In this document: in pieces, positions 53,091 to 61,518 of the stretch
How the letters are laid out: the number at the start of each line of letters is the position of its first letter
How positions within the stretch are numbered: the first letter of the stretch is position 1
Source: Acidobacteriaceae bacterium
Lineage (GTDB): Bacteria > Acidobacteriota > Terriglobia > Terriglobales > Acidobacteriaceae
Length of the DNA: 64,000 nt
Assembly (NCBI GenBank): GCA_003134995.1
Contig: PLDC01000018.1
Coordinates: 62,001 to 126,000, forward strand
Direction: 5' to 3'
Made by a program: the position numbers and the translations under genes
The notes under the pieces: generated by a model
Told to the model about the DNA's origin: nothing
Database searches by the model: none
The model's input: only the letters and a program-made list of their open reading frames with translations

Positions 53091-54557
53091 ATGGCGAATG
53101 CTGCAGTGGCGGGAACTGGTAACGCAGAGTACAGCATCTGGCGCGTAATCATGGCGTCGTCCGTCGGCACCATGATCGAGTGGTATGACTTCTACATTTT
53201 CGGCAGCCTCGCGGCCATCCTGGGCCCGAAGTTCTATCCACCAGGCAACGATACATTCGCCTACATCGCATATCTCGCAACCTTTGCCGTCGGCTTCCTG
53301 GTGCGCCCGTTCGGTGCGCTGTTCTTCGGGCGCATCGGCGACCTAGTCGGGCGCAAATATGCCTTTCTCGTGACGCTTTCGATCATGGGTTTTTCGACTT
53401 TCGTTATTGGTCTATTGCCGTCCTTTGCGACGGCGGGGTGGTTCGCACCGATCGTCCTGTTACTAATCCGCATCTTGCAGGGACTCGCGCTCGGCGGAGA
53501 GTATGGCGGTGCAGCGGTTTACGTGGGCGAGCACGTCCCCGACAATAAGCGCGGCTTCTACACTAGCTTCATCCAGATCACGGCCACACTGGGACTCTTC
53601 GTCTCGCTGATCGTGATTCTGGTGACGCAAAACTCAATGTCCAAGGAGGACTTCTCCGCCTACGGATGGCGCATTCCATTCCTCATCTCCATCATCCTGG
53701 TGATCATCTCACTCTATATACGCCTGAAGATGAAGGAGTCGCCCATTTTCGCTCAGCTCAAGGCCGCGGGAATGACCTCCACGCAACCGCTCAAGGATGC
53801 ATTCACGAAATGGGCGAATCTGAAGCTGGTTTTGATTTCGCTTTTCGGAGCGACGGCGGGGCAGGGCGTGGTTTGGTATACGGGACAGTTCTACGCGCTG
53901 TTCTATATGCAGACGATTCTGAAAGTGAATGTCAAGACCGCCAACATCGTGGTCGCCATCGCACTGCTGCTCGGGATGCCTTTCTTTACCGTAGTGGGCG
54001 CGCTTTCCGACCGCATCGGCCGCAAAAAGCTCATGATGGCGGGTTGCCTGCTGGCGGTTCTTACCTACATCCCCATTTACAAGGCCATGGAACGGGCCGC
54101 GGGCAACAACGTGGTCACGGTAAAGTCCGCCCGCAGCAAGGTGACAGGCGCTATCTCGCTTACGGCGCTAACCACGGATGCGACCGGCGCATTGGTTCCA
54201 GTCAAGGAAGCTCCGAATCCGAATACCACCATGCTGGTGCTGCTGATTTTCATTCAGGTTCTTTATGTATGCCTGGTTTACGGTCCCATCGCCGCTTACT
54301 TGATTGAGGCTTTCCCGGCGAAGATTCGCTACACTTCGCTTTCACTCCCCTATCACATCGGGAACGGAGTGTTTGGCGGGTTGTTGCCGTTGATCGGAGT
54401 TGCGGTAGTCGCCGAAACCGGCAATATTTACGCCGGGCTCTATTACCCGATGATCGTGGCGGGCATAACCTTCGTCGTGGGCAGTCTGCTGCTGAAAGAG
54501 ACCCGCGGCAACCGCATTTGGGATGAAACCGGAGGAAAAGCATCGGCGGCCGACTAG
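53091..54557 (+). CDS. MFS transporter, metabolite:H+ symporter (MHS) family
   Basis: 488 residues. SVGTMIEWYDFYIFGSLAAI at the first helix and GRIGDLVGRKYAFLVTLSIM with RILQGLALGGEYGGAAVYVG are signatures of the MHS group (shikimate, citrate, alpha-ketoglutarate, proline/betaine and acetate-type carriers). A hydrophilic insertion between helices 9 and 10 (ERAAGNNVVTVKSARSKVTG onward) is longer than in the classic enterobacterial members. Proton-coupled uptake of a short carboxylate is likely, because an acetyl-CoA synthetase gene follows 206 bases downstream. GGAGG precedes ATG 53091. Confidence 0.88.
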   Translation: MANAAVAGTGNAEYSIWRVIMASSVGTMIEWYDFYIFGSLAAILGPKFYPPGNDTFAYIAYLATFAVGFLVRPFGALFFGRIGDLVGRKYAFLVTLSIMGFSTFVIGLLPSFATAGWFAPIVLLLIRILQGLALGGEYGGAAVYVGEHVPDNKRGFYTSFIQITATLGLFVSLIVILVTQNSMSKEDFSAYGWRIPFLISIILVIISLYIRLKMKESPIFAQLKAAGMTSTQPLKDAFTKWANLKLVLISLFGATAGQGVVWYTGQFYALFYMQTILKVNVKTANIVVAIALLLGMPFFTVVGALSDRIGRKKLMMAGCLLAVLTYIPIYKAMERAAGNNVVTVKSARSKVTGAISLTALTTDATGALVPVKEAPNPNTTMLVLLIFIQVLYVCLVYGPIAAYLIEAFPAKIRYTSLSLPYHIGNGVFGGLLPLIGVAVVAETGNIYAGLYYPMIVAGITFVVGSLLLKETRGNRIWDETGGKASAAD

Positions 54558-54763
54558 CGCTGCCCATTCCGCTGGATTCAGCTTCGAGATTCTCGGTCCG
54601 CTGTTGAGTCGAGCGGCTTTCACTGGGCTGTACGCCAACGCTTCCCCGAGCGCATACTTGCCAGAGCGGCGAGCGCTCGGGGGAATGCTTGCGCAACGCA
54701 GCAATTCGATCTTTTCAGCAAGTCATAATCGGCAAGCGATAAGAGTAATTCAGGAGTATCGAC

Positions 54764-56872
54764 ATGGCAGAAATTCGTTCGGATCCGCAAGCAGCAGGTG
54801 AGGCCACCGAAGCTCAGATCTCAGTTCATTGGCGGGAGGAAGAATACTATTATCCTTCGGCGAGATTTGTCGGGCAGGCGAACCTCACCGACCCCAGCGT
54901 GATCGAACGGTTCAGCGAAAAACACTTTCCGGAATGTTTTCGCGAGTACGCCGATCTTCTGACCTGGGACCAGTATTGGCACACCACGCTTGACACCAGC
55001 GATCCTCCATTCTGGAAGTGGTTTGTCGGCGGCAAGATCAACGCCTCGTACAACTGCGTGGATCGCCACCTTGCCAAATACAAAAATAAAGCGGCGCTGA
55101 TCTTCGTCCCCGAGCCGGAAGACGAGGCGACGGTGTCAGTGACCTACCGCGAACTCTATGTAAGAGTGAATGAATTCGCAGCGTTGCTGCGCGACTTCTG
55201 CGGGTTGAAGAGCGGTGATCGAGTCACCATTCACATGCCGATGGTTCCCGAGTTGCCGGTTACGATGCTGGCATGCGCGCGCCTGGGAATAATTCACTCC
55301 GTCGTGTTCGGCGGCTTCAGTGGTGAAGCGTGCGGTATGCGTGCCGCCGATTCCGGGAGCCGCGTCCTCATCACCATGGATGGTTACTATCGCAACGGCA
55401 AGATGATCGATCACAAAACCGGCGCCGATATCGCGCTGGAAACTGCGAAGCAGGCAGGCCAGCAAGTTGACAAAGTCCTGGTGTGGCGGCGGCACGCGGG
55501 CAAGAGTGCGACCGTTTCGCCTTTTGTGAAAGATCGCGACGCGTGGGTCGACGAAATCCTCCCAAACTACAGAGGTCAAATTGTTCCTCCCGTTCCCATG
55601 GATGCGGAAGCGCCGTTGTTTCTGATGTACACCAGCGGCAGCACGGGAAAGCCGAAAGGCTGCCAACATCGCACGGGCGGTTACCTCTCGTATGTGGCCG
55701 GAACTTCTAAATACATCGAAGATATTCATCCGGAAGACGTGTACTGGTGCATGGCCGATATCGGCTGGATCACGGGTCACTCTTATATTGTTTACGGTCC
55801 GCTGTCACTGGCCGCGACGAGTGTGCTTTACGAAGGCGTTCCTACGTTCCCCGATGCTGGAAGAGTATGGAGAATCGCCGAGCGCCTCGATGTCAACATC
55901 TTCCACACTTCGCCCACGGCGATTCGCATGTTGCGCAAATCCGGTCACGATGAGCCCTCGAAGTACAACTACCACTTCAAACACATGACCACGGTAGGAG
56001 AGCCCATTGAGCCCGAAGTTTGGCGCTGGTATCACGACACGGTGGGCAAAGGCGAAGCAGCGATTGTAGACACCTGGTGGCAAACCGAAAACGGAGGATT
56101 CCTGTGCAGCACGAAACCGGCAATTGATCCCATGAAGCCGGGAAGCGCAGGTCCAGGCGTGCCCGGAATTTATCCCATAATTATCGACGAGAACAACGAA
56201 CCAATCGCGGCGGGATCAGGCAAGGCCGGCAACATCTGCATCCGAAATCCTTGGCCGGGAATTATGCAAACCATCTGGGGCGACCGCGACCGCTTCGTCT
56301 CGCAGTATTACGCGAAATATTGTAAAGATCGCAACAGCAAAGACTGGCATGACTGGCCCTACTTTGCCGCCGATGGAGCGGTTCTGGCCGCAGACGGCTA
56401 TTTCCGAATTCTGGGGCGCGTGGATGACGTCATCAACGTGGCTGGCCATCGCCTCGGCACGAAAGAAATCGAGTCTGCATGCCTCACGGTTCCTGAGGTT
56501 GCGGAAGCGGCAGTTGTGCCGGTCGTGGACGAAATCAAAGGCCGCGTGCCGGAAGTCTACATCGCTTTGCAGCCGGGTATTCAGGCGAGCCCGGCAATCG
56601 TGGAGAAGGTCAACAAAGCTATTGAAGCCATGATCGGCAAGATTGCTCGTCCGCGAAGGATCCTCATAGTTCCGGATATGCCGAAAACACGATCCGGCAA
56701 GCTCATGCGCCGTGTTCTCGCAGCGCTCTCCAACAACATGAGCACGGGAGACATTACGACTTTGGCCAATCCTGACATCGTCGAAAAGGTGCGGGAGTTG
56801 GTTCAAGGCAAAAACGCGGTGACCCTCGCAGATGGGCCGGAGGATTTGAAAACCTTCGGGACGCAGGAGTGA
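54764..56872 (+). CDS. acs: Acetyl-CoA synthetase
   Basis: 702 residues, slightly longer than typical Acs. FWKWFVGGKINASYNCVDRH at the N-terminus, PLFLMYTSGSTGKPKGCQHR as AMP-binding loop, VDTWWQTENGGFLCS with the acetate-pocket Trp, and MPKTRSGKLMRRVLAAL with the regulatory/catalytic Lys. It activates acetate (perhaps propionate) to acyl-CoA via an acyl-adenylate. The MHS symporter upstream suggests uptake coupled to activation, and a universal stress protein gene follows 60 bases later. A second ACS-like gene is at 47.5 kb. Confidence 0.92.
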   Translation: MAEIRSDPQAAGEATEAQISVHWREEEYYYPSARFVGQANLTDPSVIERFSEKHFPECFREYADLLTWDQYWHTTLDTSDPPFWKWFVGGKINASYNCVDRHLAKYKNKAALIFVPEPEDEATVSVTYRELYVRVNEFAALLRDFCGLKSGDRVTIHMPMVPELPVTMLACARLGIIHSVVFGGFSGEACGMRAADSGSRVLITMDGYYRNGKMIDHKTGADIALETAKQAGQQVDKVLVWRRHAGKSATVSPFVKDRDAWVDEILPNYRGQIVPPVPMDAEAPLFLMYTSGSTGKPKGCQHRTGGYLSYVAGTSKYIEDIHPEDVYWCMADIGWITGHSYIVYGPLSLAATSVLYEGVPTFPDAGRVWRIAERLDVNIFHTSPTAIRMLRKSGHDEPSKYNYHFKHMTTVGEPIEPEVWRWYHDTVGKGEAAIVDTWWQTENGGFLCSTKPAIDPMKPGSAGPGVPGIYPIIIDENNEPIAAGSGKAGNICIRNPWPGIMQTIWGDRDRFVSQYYAKYCKDRNSKDWHDWPYFAADGAVLAADGYFRILGRVDDVINVAGHRLGTKEIESACLTVPEVAEAAVVPVVDEIKGRVPEVYIALQPGIQASPAIVEKVNKAIEAMIGKIARPRRILIVPDMPKTRSGKLMRRVLAALSNNMSTGDITTLANPDIVEKVRELVQGKNAVTLADGPEDLKTFGTQE

Positions 56873-56931
56873 AGGCTGACCTCCGCACAAGACCTTGCTG
56901 AGTGCGCCAACGTTTATCGCGCTGGTGAGCG

Positions 56932-57795
56932 ATGCTGAACATTAAGAAGATTCTTCTCCCGGTTGATTTCCCCAATGCCTCGCTGCGCGTAATTCATCAG
57001 GCTGCGACCCTAGCGCACCATTTCCATTCTGAACTCGTGCTGTTGCACGTGGTGACAGCGCGAAGCCATGCTGCGGGAGTTCCTGACGGCCCCGAGTTCG
57101 TCAACTGGGACCTGCTCGCTGCGATGCTTGGCGAGGCCGAGAAAAGTTCGGACCAATCTCTCCGCACTGAACTTCAAGGTATCCCGATCCGTTGCGTTTT
57201 GGTCAAAGGCGATCCGGTGAAGGCAATTCTGGAGACGACTCGGATCGAACAAGCCAGCCTGATCATGATGCCGTCTCATGGCTTCGCTTTCAATCGGTTT
57301 CTGCTCGGGTCTGTCACGGCGAAGGTTTTGTACGGGACTGAGTGTCCGGTTTGGACCAGCGCCCACGTGGAAGAATCGCAGCCGCAACCGTTTGCGATCC
57401 GCAACGTCCTGTGCGCGGTCGATCTTACCGAGCGCAGCGGCGAGGTTCTCTCGTGGGCCGCAAAAATGGCGGCTGAATTCGGCGCTCGTCTCACGCTTGC
57501 GAGTGTCACTGCGTCGGCCGAGATTTGGGGACCCGGCGGCAATTACGCTAATCCCAGGCTGAAACAGGAGCTCATCGACGATGCCGCCCAGCAACTTGCG
57601 CGGCTTCAAAAAGACCCTGGCACAAAGGCGGAAGTTTTCATCGGCAGTGGCGACGTGCCCAAGGTGCTGAACCAGGCCGCGGCCCAGACCAAAGCCGATC
57701 TACTCGTCACCGAGTGCTACCCCTACGGCGGCAACCTGCGCATCCACGGCTACGCCATCATATGCGCGGTGCCCATCCCAGTCCTCAGCGTGTAA
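56932..57795 (+). CDS. Universal stress protein, two UspA domains
   Basis: 287 residues. The first domain (residues 1-145) begins MLNIKKILLPVDFPNASLRV and ends with a near-canonical nucleotide motif, MPSHGFAFNRFLLGSVTAKV, then LYGTECPVW. The second (FAIRNVLCAVDLTERSGEVL onward) ends ECYPYGGNLRIHGYAIICAV and lacks the G-S/T ATP motif, so only the first domain probably binds ATP. Tandem Usp proteins are cytoplasmic stress or metabolic regulators. It is close behind acs, as often seen where Usp proteins accompany carboxylate metabolism. Confidence 0.88.
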   Translation: MLNIKKILLPVDFPNASLRVIHQAATLAHHFHSELVLLHVVTARSHAAGVPDGPEFVNWDLLAAMLGEAEKSSDQSLRTELQGIPIRCVLVKGDPVKAILETTRIEQASLIMMPSHGFAFNRFLLGSVTAKVLYGTECPVWTSAHVEESQPQPFAIRNVLCAVDLTERSGEVLSWAAKMAAEFGARLTLASVTASAEIWGPGGNYANPRLKQELIDDAAQQLARLQKDPGTKAEVFIGSGDVPKVLNQAAAQTKADLLVTECYPYGGNLRIHGYAIICAVPIPVLSV

Positions 57796-57822
57796 CTGGT
57801 AACCCAGTTTCGGGTCGGCCAG

Positions 57823-58794
57823 CTACTTCGTTTTCTGCTCGCCCGCAATATCTTCCTGTTGCAGTTCAGATTTCTTCCAACTGGAATCGGGGTTGAATTC
57901 CTTCATGCCTTTCGCGAGAGCCTCAGTCTTCTTGCCGAGATCTTTCTGATACACCACGCCATCCTCGCTAACCAGGAAGGTCATTACGCCTGACGACCGG
58001 TATTCCGCCGGATAGGCCACGAACGCGAACCCACTGGTCATCTTGCCGTTTGCGATATAACTCTTCGCGCCGCCCGGAGCATTTTTTCCCTGACGCGCGA
58101 GAACGTGATAGTAGTAGCCGCGATAAGGTGTTGGAGCGCTCCCTACCGCATCGCGCTCGATCACCGCAGCTGCCACTAGCGGCCCGATCGGGCTCAACGG
58201 TTCGCCGCTGGTCTTCCAGTAAAGGCCGTTATGCTGCCCTTCGTCGCTGAAGATTTTCTGGGCAAACTCCTTATGCTCCGCGGAGTATTCCTTCTGCGCC
58301 GCCACCAGCTCCTGACAAACGCGGATGGTCGACATTTCATTCCGTCCGACTCGCCTGTATAGGATTTCCTGCTTGCCCGCATCGGTATCGAAGAACCACG
58401 CGTTGCCCTTGCTCACCAGCGGTATCGGAGTCGGCCAATTCTCCGCACCGATATACAGCACGGTGGTCCCATCGGTCTGCTTCACCAGGCGGTGCATCTC
58501 CGCATATCGCTTCACGAAGTTGGCGCGGCTTTCGGCGTCTTCGGCGTCGTCTCCCGACGAGACGATTTGCTTTCCATCCGCTCCCAGGATTTCAAGCATT
58601 TCTTTCTCGTTATTATTCTGCGCTGCGGTCACCAGTGCCGTACTCGCATCTTCGGCCGATGCGAAACTCTTCTGGCCTGCTTGCTGCGCCACGGACGAGC
58701 CGGGAATGCATACCGTCAGAAGGACCGCTGCCGCGGCAAGTTTAGAAACGCTGCTCCAATGACTTGTTTCGAAATTCACTTTCGTACGCTGCAT
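57823..58794 (-). CDS. DUF2950 exported protein
   Basis: About 323 residues. Signal peptide VSKLAAAAVLLTVCIPGSSV, then the DUF2950 body: KSFASAEDASTALVTAAQNN, WFFDTDAGKQEILYRRVGRN and GYYYHVLARQGKNAPGGAKS, closing with MTFLVSEDGVVYQKDLGKKT. The family is found mainly in soil bacteria and has no established function; it is usually next to DUF3300, as here. ATG 58794 is chosen because GGAG lies 9 bases upstream; the frame is open to 58839. It is likely periplasmic. Confidence 0.88.
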   Translation of the reverse strand: MQRTKVNFETSHWSSVSKLAAAAVLLTVCIPGSSVAQQAGQKSFASAEDASTALVTAAQNNNEKEMLEILGADGKQIVSSGDDAEDAESRANFVKRYAEMHRLVKQTDGTTVLYIGAENWPTPIPLVSKGNAWFFDTDAGKQEILYRRVGRNEMSTIRVCQELVAAQKEYSAEHKEFAQKIFSDEGQHNGLYWKTSGEPLSPIGPLVAAAVIERDAVGSAPTPYRGYYYHVLARQGKNAPGGAKSYIANGKMTSGFAFVAYPAEYRSSGVMTFLVSEDGVVYQKDLGKKTEALAKGMKEFNPDSSWKKSELQQEDIAGEQKTK

Positions 58795-58865
58795 ATGACT
58801 TTTCTCCATCTTCAGAGTTCCGCAAAACAAAGTCTGCAAACTACCGGGAACACACTGAACTTCGA

Positions 58866-59939
58866 TTACCGCCGACCACCACCACCACCGTGGCCTCCAC
58901 CGCCGCTGTGACCTCCACCGCCGGCATGACCTCCTCCGCCACCAACGCTGGCCCTTCCCCGTGAGGAAAAGCTCTTGGCTTGTCCTCCGTGCTGGTAGCC
59001 GCTGAAGGCGCCTGAGCGTGTGCCGCTCTGGCCGCGTGGTGCAGCGTATCCTCGTGCCGCCTGCCGATTTCCATCGAACGGCCTCGCGGCTCCTCGGCCA
59101 GCAGCACTCCGGTTGTAAAACGTTCTGCTCCCGGAGTAATACCGCCCGTGGTTATAGATCGCGTAATGGTTATGCCAGTCGAACCCCCAATGGCCCCATC
59201 CCCATCCGAAACCTCCATACCACCCGATAGGGAAGCCGATTCCAAATGAGAGGTAAGGGCCGCCAAACCAGATTCCCGGATATGGATACCATCCTGGCCA
59301 CGCAACAACTGGATATCCGTAAACCAACCACGGATTGTAGGCAGGGACATAAACCACATCAGGTTCGGCGGGTTCAATATCAATCGCCGAATCCTGTTCT
59401 ACAACCTTTTGCTGCGCGGTAGTCTTCAGATTGCCGGCGTCTTCCGCTTTCTTGCGCATCACCTGCACAGCATCCGTCACGTCCTGTTGCTGGTTGTAAT
59501 AGGCCTCTCCCAGCGATGACGTCCACGAAAGGTTCTTGTCCATATTCCCCAGGACGGACGGGAACGCCGCGAGAGCCTTAACGCTGGGGTCCCAAGGCTG
59601 TTGATCCACAGCTTTGCCCAATTCGTCGCCCTTCAAGTCAGGATTGGCTTGTACCCACCGGTCAGCCTCGACAACCTGTTCTGGGAAGGTCGACGCCGCC
59701 AGCACCTGCGCCACCAGCGAATCCGGATACAACGCTATCGGCGCCACTAGCCGCTGAAGTTGCTCAGGAGTCTGCTGGACGTAGGCTGGCTTCGCGTCGG
59801 CCGCGGGAGCTGCCGCATCCGCATCTTGATCCTGACCCCAAAGATGCTGAGGCAAAGCTGCGAACATCAGAGCCAACGCCAATAGGGAACTCAAAATACG
59901 ACTATTCGTTCGAGAACCTGCATTTTTGAAAACTCTCAT
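58866..59939 (-). CDS. DUF3300 exported protein with Gly/His-rich tail
   Basis: 357 residues. Signal peptide ILSSLLALALMFAALPQHLW, then the DUF3300 core LQRLVAPIALYPDSLVAQVL and STFPEQVVEADRWVQANPDL, followed by VVYVPAYNPWLVYGYPVVAW. An aromatic Gly/Trp/Tyr region (GGFGWGWGHWGFDWHNHY) and a low-complexity GGGGH tail follow. The function is unknown; an envelope role is likely. ATG with GAGGGAG upstream. It is first in the minus-strand pair with DUF2950 and diverges from the RND operon across 277 bases. Confidence 0.88.
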   Translation of the reverse strand: MRVFKNAGSRTNSRILSSLLALALMFAALPQHLWGQDQDADAAAPAADAKPAYVQQTPEQLQRLVAPIALYPDSLVAQVLAASTFPEQVVEADRWVQANPDLKGDELGKAVDQQPWDPSVKALAAFPSVLGNMDKNLSWTSSLGEAYYNQQQDVTDAVQVMRKKAEDAGNLKTTAQQKVVEQDSAIDIEPAEPDVVYVPAYNPWLVYGYPVVAWPGWYPYPGIWFGGPYLSFGIGFPIGWYGGFGWGWGHWGFDWHNHYAIYNHGRYYSGSRTFYNRSAAGRGAARPFDGNRQAARGYAAPRGQSGTRSGAFSGYQHGGQAKSFSSRGRASVGGGGGHAGGGGHSGGGGHGGGGGRR

Positions 59940-60172
59940 AAGTCTTGAACTCCCTCTGCAAAACTTTACAAAACCCGTATTTACGTCGTTTTCATGTACT
60001 AATACTTAGATTCCTAAATACGCTGAGAGGCTGCATTATTCGGCATCAACCTCACTTCGATACCAGGCACCTATAAAGGAAACACCAGCCGAAGAGGTTT
60101 GTCTCGGTGACTCTTACGGGAATGAGTACAACCGGGCACCGCGATTGAGAATCGAACCTCGGCCTCCTCGGC

Positions 60173-60178
60173 TATAAT
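60173..60178 (+). promoter_or_regulatory. -10 box ahead of the RND operon
   Basis: A perfect TATAAT 39 bases before the TTG start. The region 17 bases upstream (AATCGA) is a poor -35, so the promoter may need an activator. Confidence 0.4.
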
Positions 60179-60216
60179 TCGGAGCGATTCGGAGCCGACA
60201 ATTAAGGAGATCCCTT

Positions 60217-61518
60217 TTGACCGTTGACACGAATGAGCGTCCTATCCTCGACCCCGCCCATCAGCTCCCGGCTCACGAGTCGGCGACTCATCGGCACAGA
60301 GTGTTGTGGATCATCGTAGGGATTTTACTGTTACTGGCCATTGTCGGCTTGCTGCTATGGCGCCACTTCAAGGCCGAGAAAAAAGCGCCGGCTGCTCCGC
60401 CGAAAATCAACATTACGACCGCGACGGCTACGAATGGCGACATCGGCGTTTACCTCGACGAAATCGGCACGGTCACTCCCGTCTATACCGATTCCATTAC
60501 TGCCGAGGTGACCGGCCTAGTCGTTGCTGTGCATTTTACGGAAGGTCAACTGGTTCGTAAAGGTGACCCGCTGGTTGACATTGATTCGCGACAGTACCGC
60601 GCAAACCTTTTGCAGGCGCAAGGCGCGTTGGAGCGAGACCAAAGTCTCCTCGCCCAGGCTCAGATGGACCTTGACCGCTACCGCGTCGCATGGGCGCGTA
60701 ATGCAATCCAGAAACAACTTTTGGACGACCAGGAAAAGATCGTGCTGCAGGATCAAGGCACGGTAAAAAACGACGAGGGAACAGTTCAATACAATCAGAT
60801 TCAGGTTGGCTTTTGCCATATCACCGCTCCCATCTCTGGCCGCGTGGGATTGCGCCTGGTGGATCCGGGTAACGTGGTGCAATCTGCTGGAACCGTAACC
60901 CTGGCGGTCATCACGCAGGTGCAGCCTATCACCATCATTTTTACGATTCCCGAAGACAACTTGGGCTCGGTTGCGGATCGATTACGCCAGAAAGCTAAAC
61001 TCACTGTTGATGCGTGGGACCGCGCCTCGCACAAAAAGATTGCAAGCGGAACGCTGCTGACTCTCGACAACCAGATCGATACCACGACCGGAACAGTGAA
61101 AGCCCGCGCTCTGTTTGAAAACAAGAACGATGCACTATTCCCAAACCAGTTTGTAAACATCCGATTATTGGTGAATACGTTGCAAGGTGTAACGGAGGTT
61201 CCGTCGTCGACTGTTCAGCAAAACGGCTCGACATCGTTCGTTTACATAATTCAAAACAATGTCGCTCACTTGCGCAATGTGACGACGGGAGTTACCGAGG
61301 CCGGTTTCACCCAAGTGACTGGGATCGGTCCAGGCGACATTGTCGCCAACAGCAACTTCGACAAATTGCAGGAGAACACCGCAGTCACCATCGCGAACAA
61401 TGCTCAGTCCAAGCCTGGGAACAATGCTCCGGCGAACACTCCCACGAACAGTGCTCCGACGAACGGTGGCCCGGCCAAACCTGCGCCGTCCAGCACCAGC
61501 GGGAGCAGGGCCAAGTGA
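60217..61518 (+). CDS. RND efflux periplasmic adaptor (membrane fusion protein)
   Basis: 433 residues. One N-terminal membrane anchor ([20 protein letters not shown]), a barrel-sandwich lipoyl half [20 protein letters not shown], and an alpha-hairpin ([20 protein letters not shown]). The second half follows as [20 protein letters not shown], with a C-terminal beta-barrel and membrane-proximal domain. It resembles MdtA-type adaptors. The Pro/Asn/Ala-rich tail ([20 protein letters not shown]) is longer than usual. TTG start at 60217 with AAGGAG 7 bases upstream. Its TGA overlaps the GTG of the RND pump gene. Confidence 0.9.
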   Translation: MTVDTNERPILDPAHQLPAHESATHRHRVLWIIVGILLLLAIVGLLLWRHFKAEKKAPAAPPKINITTATATNGDIGVYLDEIGTVTPVYTDSITAEVTGLVVAVHFTEGQLVRKGDPLVDIDSRQYRANLLQAQGALERDQSLLAQAQMDLDRYRVAWARNAIQKQLLDDQEKIVLQDQGTVKNDEGTVQYNQIQVGFCHITAPISGRVGLRLVDPGNVVQSAGTVTLAVITQVQPITIIFTIPEDNLGSVADRLRQKAKLTVDAWDRASHKKIASGTLLTLDNQIDTTTGTVKARALFENKNDALFPNQFVNIRLLVNTLQGVTEVPSSTVQQNGSTSFVYIIQNNVAHLRNVTTGVTEAGFTQVTGIGPGDIVANSNFDKLQENTAVTIANNAQSKPGNNAPANTPTNSAPTNGGPAKPAPSSTSGSRAK

